Shown here: piece by piece, positions 58,701-64,000 of the stretch
Layout: each line of letters opens with the position of its first letter
Position numbering within the stretch: the stretch's first letter is position 1
The notes under the pieces: generated by a model
Told to the model about the DNA's origin: nothing
The model's input: only the letters and a program-made list of their open reading frames with translations
Database searches by the model: none
Source: Limnomonas spitsbergensis
Lineage: Eukaryota > Chlorophyta > Chlorophyceae > Chlamydomonadales
NCBI GenBank assembly: GCA_037349105.1
Contig: JAYJMM010000117.1
Coordinates: 3,596,001 to 3,660,000 of the forward strand
DNA: 64,000 nt
Direction: 5' to 3'
Program-made: the position numbers and the translations under genes

Positions 58701-61700
58701 TCATTGTTTGTGCCTCTTAGCTGCAGCGGAGTGGGTGAGTGCCTGGTCGGATTCTGCAAGTGCCCCCGGGGCATGTGGGGCATAGACTGCTCCAGAACCA
58801 AGGCCTACGCACCGGATCCACAGGACGCCAGGGAGGTCAACGACACCATGTACAGCAGGCAAGTGCAGTACAGGCTATTAGTGATGTACAGCAGACAAGT
58901 TTGGTGCATGGCTGTGGTGATGTACAGCAGACAAGTGTGGTACAGGGCTGTGTTGATGTACAACAGGCAAGTGCGGTACAGGGATGTAGAGATGTACAGC
59001 AAGCCATTGTGTACAAGGCTGAGGTGATGTGCGGATGGTGCAGGACAACTCCGCATGGTCTCTGAGGCAGCTCTCGAGTTTTATCTCAGTGTCCACGCAT
59101 GCACCCAACAGACTGTTTTGAAAGGGTTAGGCATCTCGAACGGAATGAACGAAGAGGACGGTAATATGTTGGACAAGGCGGCCAGGCGCCTGGTAATAAG
59201 GACTGGGTAGTGCTGCCTTGCCCTTTCGAAAAAACCTTTTGGGTCGGGGATGAGACTTTTTTTTGACGCTGTGACCTACACCGATGTTTTATGGCATTAC
59301 TGTTTAGGGGTAGTGGTGGAAGATCTTTGATAGGAGGGACAGTGGGGTGAGTGGGCATGCTATGGCTATCTTCAGGTGTGTGAGAGCGCTTGCTTAGACT
59401 CTGTAAGAGGTACCACAATATCAAGAATGCCCCCACCCTCCTGAAATCCCCATGTAAGAAGAACCAGCAGTTTTAAAGAACAAAGAAACACCCCCTTTTC
59501 TTTTTCCCTGGCATCTGGCATGCTTCATACATTTCACACTGCCTGAGTGGTGAAGCCTTGCATGGCTCTTCCTCTCTCTTGAAATGCTGCCTGGCATTTG
59601 CCTGGCCTCTCCCGTTTATCCTGTCCTCTGAGCCGGTACGGCACCTTCATTGCTTGCCGCAGATCTATCCTTAAGATTTACCGTTACGAGCTGCCATGGC
59701 AGGTGTGTCAGGTTGAGATGCATCAGGCATGACATATGAAGCATGGGGCATGAAGCATGAGAGATGGGACATGGGGTATGATGCATGAGGCACAGGGCGT
59801 GAGGCATGAGGCATGTGGCATGAATCCGCATGAGGCATGAGGCTTGGGTTATGAAGCATGTGGCATGAATCCGCATGGGGCATGAGGCATGGGATATGGG
59901 GCATGAGGCACATGGCTTGAGGCATGGGGTATCAGGCATGAGGCTTGAGGGGTGGGGCATGGGGTATGATGCATGTGGCTTTAAGCATGACTCCGCATGG
60001 GGTATGAGGCCTGAGGCATGGGGTATGACTGTATGAGGCGTGGGGCATGAGGCATGGGGCATGAGGCTTGGGGCATAGGGCATGAGGCGGCATCATATCA
60101 TTCTGTGGTCCACGATGTTTTGCATGCCCCTTGCTGCATGGGACCAGACCTGAAAGGCCAGGGGACATACCGCATGGTTCAGATTGAGATACTTGTGCTC
60201 AGGCATATTGATGGACACATCCCTTTTTGTGTGGCATACACCTTTTATATCTGGCAGAAACCATGCAAACCTTGTAAACTCTGAAGCCTATGTAAGGTCC
60301 CTCATGTAAGGCAGCTGCACCCTGAGTGTGTCAATGCAAGGTTGCTCTGTGTTTATTTTGAGGTGGCTTGGCTACAATTCAGTAACATCACGGCCTGCGG
60401 TTGTGGGGAGCCTGGTGCAGCATGTCCTCATGCAAGGGCTGTAGGCCAGCCAAGCTTTGCTCCTGCATCAGTACCCGCCCAGCGGACAGTCAAAGATGTC
60501 TGGCTTGCACTTTAGACCTTGAACCCTGAACCCTGAACCCTGAACTCTAAACCCTGAACCCCGAACCCTGAACCCTAAACCCCTTAACCCTTGAATAAGC
60601 ACCGGCTTGCTCACGCCTGCAGGTGGTATTCCCCCTGGAGCGCAACGATGGACTGTCTACCTACGACGTCATGTATTTGGCGTTTGAGAGGTTTCACGAG
60701 CGTTTTTTCAACGATTGGGCGGTGAGTGTGAGGTCGGTGTGAGGAACGGAAGGCTGGGCTGCCGGCTAAGCAGCGGAGCTAGGCAGAGATGATACAGCTT
60801 GTGGTAACTGATGACAGTGCTTTTGTACACATGTCTGTCCACTGAATTATATAACAAGCCTATGCTGTGTGCATATTAGGTCTTGGTCTCTAACTTATGT
60901 GTACGTTTTCTAACATTTAGTGAGGGGGGATGAACAGCTGGCTGGGATGTGGTCTGTGTGGTGGGTGTCAGGCTGGCAGGGAGGTGGTCTGTGTGGTGGG
61001 TGTCAGGCTGGCTGGGATGTGGTCTGTGTGGTGGGTGTCAGGCTGGCTGGGAGGTGGTCTGTGTGGTGGGTGTCAGGCTGGCTGGGAGGTGGTCTGTGTG
61101 GTGGGTGTCAGGCTGGCTGGGAGGTGGTCCGTGTGGTGGGTGTCAGGCTGGCTGGGAGGTGGTCTGTGTGGTGGCCTGGTGGGTGTCAGGGGGGGAACAA
61201 GATGGGCAGACAGTGCTGCAGTGCTTGTGTTTTGAAAGGAGTTGTGTCGGTAAGGGCGCCGAGCTGCCCCTGGCTGAAGATGCATGAAGTAGCCAGACCC
61301 TTCAAAAATACAAAATGCATGGTCTGGCTTCTTCTTGCATCTTCAGGACTGAACGGCGAGCACTCAACTCTGTAAACATTCACAGGATATTCAAAGGAAC
61401 CTCGTGGACACGCTTGATGAGGGGAACAGCAGTAGCAGCTGCAACTGGTGCCGAGCAACCGCATGATGATTTTTGCGCTTACCCCATGCTGACTTCACCC
61501 TACCCGGCCCTTACCCCAGCCTATCCTCACCCCCACTCCTCTGCCCTCACTCAGGTGCGCACTGAGAATCCTTATGAGGCCAACCTGTTCTACGTCCCTC
61601 TCCAGTCACACACTTACGGGCAGCCCCACGAACACATCCTGCTGGTCATGAGGTTCATCAAGGAGCAGTACCCCGTGCTATTCAACAGAAACCAAGGTGT

Positions 61701-63798
61701 GTGCAGTCTTGCATCAAATAGTAACCCTAAACCCCAAACCCTAAACCCCAAACCCTAAACCCCAAACCCTAAACCCCAAACCCTAAACCCCAAACCCTAA
61801 ACCCCAAACCCTAAACCCCAAACCCTAAACCCCAAACCCTAACCCTAAACCCCAAACCCTAAACCTTAAACCCTTAACCCTAGGCCTTCTGTGCGCTTGT
61901 ATTCAATGTATGCCCCAATACTGAATAGCCGCAACCCGACATTGCTCTCGACTTTTGAACCTGGACTCTGCCGTTCTCTGATATCGAATGTGTATGACCC
62001 AATGCTACAAGGTCGCCACCCTGAAGTCAGCCCTTCATCTCAAACCCTGCCCTTCCCTTTTCCTTGAAAGCGTGGGAGCCTCCCAGTGCCACAAATCTGC
62101 AGCCGAAACTGAACCTAAACCATGACGTGTGCTGATGTCCAATATGTGTCATCCAATTATATCCTGCCTGAACTGTACACATTTACCCTGACGTGCTCGG
62201 ATATTGAATTTGTGCACTCCAAGGCTTGATGGCCGCCGCCCGGAAGGCACCCTTAGGTCCTGCAGTGCCCTGATATTCAATACGAGTGCCTCATGGCTAT
62301 CCCACCGTGGCCCTTGACTCAAAACTAAACTATAAACCCTGGCGTGCCCTGATATTGAATGTGTGTACCTCAATGCCATCATGCCTTACCCTTACCCTTA
62401 CCCTTAACCCTTAACCCTAAACCCTGACATGTGCTGACATTGAATGTGAGTGCCCCACTGCTATCACACCTTAACCTAAACTTAATGTGTGTTGATATTT
62501 GATGTGTGTGCCTTACTCCTATCAGGTTGCGATCATTGATTCTCAAACCTGACGCGTGTGAATGTTAAACACGAGGGCCTCACTGCTATCCTGCCTTTAC
62601 CCTGAACCCTGAAGTGCCCTGAAATGAATGTGGGATGCGTGTGCCCCACTGCTTTCAGGTCGCGATCATTTCCTGTGGCTCCCAGATGATATGGGGGCCT
62701 GCCCTTTATACCGCAACCGGGCAAACCACAGTTTCGTGCAGGTGAGGAACAGGGAGGCGTGTGTTTGCTCTGGCGTGGGTCGTGGGCGGTGGCCAGGTTA
62801 GTGTGTCGAAGGATAAGGGAGGAGTGTGGGTCTGCTCTGGTGTGGGGCGTGGCTGGGTTTTGTGCATGGGAGGATAAGGAAGGGTTCTCTGTGGCTTATT
62901 GGGTGCCTGGGCATTGCGGCACAAGTCATGCTGTTCTTCTTTCCGTTTTCCTGTTAGGGCGATCCAAGTAGCATATTCAAAAGCTAAGGCAAGCCCTTGT
63001 ACATCTTCCCTGTACCCCTCCACCGGTCCCCATCCGGGTGGTATCGTCCGGCTTCCTGGTGAACTCTGATTACTTACTGCAAGCCCTTGTACATCTTGCC
63101 CGTACTGCTGCACAGGCCCATTAATGCGGAGTCGCTAGGGTTTGGGCCTGAAGGGTTTACTCTGAATAATAATCTCAGAACCCTTGTACATATTCACCGT
63201 ACTGCTCCACAGGTGCCCATTAAGGTGGTGTCGCTAGGGTTTGGGCCTGTAGGTTTTAATCTGATTACTAAACTCAGAACCCTTGCACATATTCACCGTA
63301 CTGCTCCACAGGCGCCCATTAAGGTGGTGTCGTTCGGGATGCAGGTACGTGGCACAGCAGGGGGGGGCAGGAGGGGTGAGGCCTATGCCACGACTTCCTG
63401 ATTTGACTGCTCCTGATTCAATTAACTATGAATATGGAAATTCAGGCATGTCCGGAATTTCAAAATAATTTCTTCAAAACCTGGAGAAGGAATATACGGT
63501 AGGCATATAGCAGTGTTTGTGTCTTCACCATCCTTGTAGTGCATAAAGCCCCTGATGCGTTACAGGCATCCTTGAAGCATGTACCGGTATTTGACGTACG
63601 GTCCTTCCCGTACAATATGTATAGCAGAGGAAGACGGAGAGGAAGGAGAAGGAATACCGGCATATAGCAGTGTTTGTGTATTCACTATCCTTGTAGTGCT
63701 GAAATCCCCTGATGTGTTGCAGGCACCCTTGAAGCATGCATTGGACTCACGGTCCTTCCTGTATGAGAAAGACATATGCTTCAAGTACGAGAAAGATG
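46715..63798 (+). CDS. Secretory GT47 exostosin-like glycosyltransferase with EGF modules, 3' end outside window
   Basis: Exons: 46715-46865, 48277-48394, 48686-48760, 50944-51124, 56712-56770, 57703-57906, 58721-58858, 59663-59702, 60623-60721, 61555-61696, 62659-62741, 63312-63344, 63723-63798 (continues). Phases agree through 466 codons. An in-frame TAA lies just upstream of the first ATG. Residues 1-18 look like a signal peptide (cleavage after ASA). Cys-rich EGF-like units follow: CPPGCEDTGNC...CECNFGWAGPAC, a second with YCWCRKGFKGTAC, and CSGVGECLVGFCKCP...IDC (about 265-295). The exostosin domain begins at about 312 (IYRYELP) and runs through YLAFERFHERFF, NPYEANLFYVPLQ, DHFLWLPDDMGAC and FGMQ to DICFKYEKD. 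GT47 members transfer sugars onto wall or matrix glycans in the Golgi; the substrate here is unknown. Intron 7 uses a GC donor (AG|GCAAGT). Exons 4, 5, 7, 12 and 13 have copied boundaries nearby. Exon 12 and 13 assignments are the least certain. Confidence 0.86.
47050..47215 (-). mobile_element. Copy of dispersed SINE/MITE-like repeat
   Basis: Reverse complement reads AGCTACAATTCAGCTACACC, ACGGCCAATGGCCGGGGAAG, CCTGGTACAGCATACCTTGC, GGCCAGTCAAGGTTTGGTCA, then GCGGTGGC. In GT47 intron 1. One of the best copies. Confidence 0.7.
48840..49560 (-). mobile_element. Inverted-pair element, right copy (uninterrupted)
   Basis: About 720 bp whose reverse complement is collinear with 44820-45420 plus 46115-46260. 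It lies in GT47 intron 3, so the pair brackets exons 1-3. A related fragment in the same orientation is at 50690-50915. No ORF of its own; contains TACCGGTA at 49514, with another at 49569 just outside. Confidence 0.8.
50690..50915 (-). mobile_element. Fragment of the inverted-pair element
   Basis: Shares TATAGCGCGCAAGCAGTC, CGCACCTCT and ATTATGCGCAAATGC + TCAGTAGGGT with 49255-49350. It ends about 30 bp upstream of GT47 exon 4. Confidence 0.65.
51125..51600 (+). repeat. ~67-bp tandem repeats seeded by GT47 exon 4 donor
   Basis: Directly after the donor (GCGCCAGACAAG|GTGCGAG) come about five copies of a unit with AGGGCCAGACAGATTAAGTG + CAAGGAAGGATGA and ATTATGATGGCTAAATGTTG. The GGGCCAGAC...AAGGTGCAAG core repeats the exon end and donor. 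The last copies (51500-51590) drift towards the 44-bp satellite core GGCCAGCCAGGCAAGGTTT. Confidence 0.85.
51601..56524 (+). repeat. 44-bp satellite, about 111 copies, in GT47 intron 4
   Basis: Highly uniform unit CCTGTTCTAGGGCCAGCCAG + GCAAGGTTTAGGTGGCCTGG + ATCA. Main variants: GCAGGG for GCAAGG, TTTATG for TTTAGG, CAGTCAGG for CAGCCAGG, with a few single-base indels near 55050, 55550, 55600 and 56405. Each unit offers an acceptor-like TTCTAG and a donor-like CAAG|GTTTAG 15 nt apart. Ends abruptly at 56524. Confidence 0.98.
56843..56898 (+). pseudogene. Duplicate of GT47 exon 5 (possible alternative exon)
   Basis: Translation VVQGDEHLMGMPMRLCLDR parallels exon 5 VVVQGDEHLVMLPMQMCPDR at 56712-56770. 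It has an AG before it and the same donor, CTTGACAG|GTGGGTGCTGGG. It is 56 nt, one codon shorter, in the same phase as exon 5, so either one (not both) would keep the frame. The upstream polypyrimidine tract is weak, so I treat it as a likely decayed duplicate. Confidence 0.7.
58500..58720 (+). repeat. Tandem copies of GT47 exon 7 acceptor and head
   Basis: Authentic CTTAG|CTGCAGCGGAGTGGG at 58721 is preceded by TTGCAG|CTGCAGCAGAGCGGG near 58508 and GCTGCTGTAGTGGAGTAGG near 58580, plus a faint copy near 58640. Spacing about 65-80 bp with shared CATCTGTYGTATYTGAT spacer. Confidence 0.85.
58859..59015 (+). repeat. Four ~42-bp copies of GT47 exon 7 tail and its GC donor
   Basis: Exon 7 ends ATGTACAGCAG|GCAAGTG. 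The string recurs as ATGTACAGCAG|ACAAGTT, ATGTACAGCAG|ACAAGTG, ATGTACAACAG|GCAAGTG and ATGTACAGCAAGCC. No copy has GT at the donor position, consistent with the array having grown from the GC site. Confidence 0.88.
59715..60085 (+). repeat. Short-unit GGCATGA-type minisatellite in GT47 intron 8
   Basis: Imperfect repeats of GGCATGAGGCATGGGGTATG, roughly 7- and 14-bp periods, with an inserted ATCCGCAT motif twice (59823, 59868). Non-coding. Confidence 0.85.
60362..60510 (+). mobile_element. Copy of dispersed SINE/MITE-like repeat
   Basis: GGCTACAATTCAGTAACATC, ACGGCCTGCGGTTGTGGGGA, GCCTGGTGCAGCATGTCC, GGCTGTAGGCCAGCCAAGC and terminal CAGTCAAAGATGTCTGG. Best partner of the copy at 45710. In GT47 intron 8. 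Confidence 0.7.
60515..60600 (+). repeat. Telomere-like CCCTGAA/CCCTAAA repeats, intronic
   Basis: Runs of AACCCTGAACCCTGAACCC with occasional AACCCTAAACCCC, ending about 20 bp before GT47 exon 9. It resembles degenerate plant telomere repeat CCCTAAA. Confidence 0.8.
60945..61190 (+). repeat. 35-bp minisatellite in GT47 intron 9
   Basis: Seven units of GGTCTGTGTGGTGGGTGTCA + GGCTGGCTGGGA(G/T)GT, almost identical, the last with an insertion. Non-coding. Confidence 0.93.
61718..61885 (+). repeat. Interstitial telomere-like CCCTAAACCCCAAA array
   Basis: About 11 copies of the 14-bp unit AACCCTAAACCCCA, then AACCCTTAACCCTAGG, in GT47 intron 10. Coding exons on both sides show this is not a chromosome end. 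A smaller CCCTTA/CCCTAA patch is at about 62383-62425. Confidence 0.93.
63000..63311 (+). repeat. Three upstream copies of GT47 exon 12 and its acceptor (~101-103 bp units)
   Basis: Authentic exon 12 (CACAG|GCGCCCATTAAGGTGG) is preceded by CACAG|GTGCCCATTAAGGTGG at about 63211, CACAG|GCCCATTAATGCGG at about 63114 and a diverged ACCGGTCCCCATCCGGGTGG near 63024. Upstream spacers (CCCTTGTACATATTCACCGT) are shared. The copies lack an in-phase donor where exon 12 has GTACGT. Confidence 0.85.
63500..63722 (+). repeat. Upstream duplicate of GT47 exon 13 and acceptor (~160 bp unit)
   Basis: The segment at about 63500-63620 (GCATATAGCAGTGTTTGTGT ... CCTGATGCGTTACAG|GC + ATCCTTGAAGCATG) is repeated at 63660-63760 (... 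CCTGATGTGTTGCAG|GC + ACCCTTGAAGCATG). Only the second copy keeps a longer open frame and a donor, so it is taken as exon 13. Confidence 0.75.
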
Positions 63799-64000
63799 GT
63801 GAGGGGTTCCACCAGCCAACGCCGCATTTGTGAAACATATCAAGATCGGATCCTGACGCAAGCGCCTATTGTATTCTGATCCGTGAGATGCAATTGATAC
63901 GAGTCTCTCATCCTGCATCCCATTGACATGATCGAATACTGCTTTATTCTGCCCCCCATTGATATGATCAAAAAGTGCTCTGATCCTGCCCCTCGTAGAT

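Noticed and set aside
61718..61885. Chromosome end (true telomere)
   Set aside because: Coding exons of the GT47 gene continue on both sides, so the array is interstitial.

Overview
The window is nuclear DNA from an intron-rich eukaryote, most likely a green alga. The evidence is a thylakoid-lumen pentapeptide protein with a bipartite transit peptide, a plant ECA-type Ca2+-ATPase, a GT47 exostosin with EGF modules, and interstitial CCCTAAA-like repeats. A large-genome prasinophyte or Pyramimonadales-type lineage is a guess only. There are no bacterial operons, CRISPR arrays or recognisable tRNA/rRNA genes.

Four protein genes could be rebuilt exon by exon, with every reading phase consistent. 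On the minus strand: translation initiation factor eIF3d (2055-19681, 14 exons, 540 aa), a lumenal pentapeptide-repeat protein (20687-26699, 6 exons, 231 aa) and an ER-type P-IIA Ca2+-ATPase (28167-41192, 22 exons, 1050 aa). On the plus strand: an EGF/GT47 secretory glycosyltransferase starting at 46715 and running off the right edge (13 exons seen, about 466 aa). They are unrelated housekeeping, plastid and secretory genes, not an operon. The Ca2+-ATPase and GT47 genes are divergent, separated by about 5.5 kb of repeat-rich DNA.

Most of the sequence is repeats. eIF3d intron 10 is 10,100 bp and is almost entirely a 33-bp satellite (5277-14330, about 270 copies) plus a 36-bp array. GT47 intron 4 carries about 5 kb of a 44-bp satellite. 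Intergenic DNA holds two 5'-truncated non-LTR retrotransposon tails, short fragments of the same tail, a dispersed SINE/MITE-like family (about 130-150 bp), and an inverted pair of about 0.7-kb elements flanking the first GT47 exons.

The most unusual observation is that many intronic tandem repeats contain a copy of the adjacent exon end together with its splice site. I find this at about 18 exon boundaries in all four genes: donor copies running downstream, acceptor copies running upstream, or whole small exons copied. In several cases the copied splice site is fully intact (for example seven identical donors at 101-bp spacing). The 44-bp satellite appears to have grown from the donor of GT47 exon 4. 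The huge overlapping ORFs (up to 3155 codons) over the satellites are artefacts of repeat units whose length is a multiple of three.
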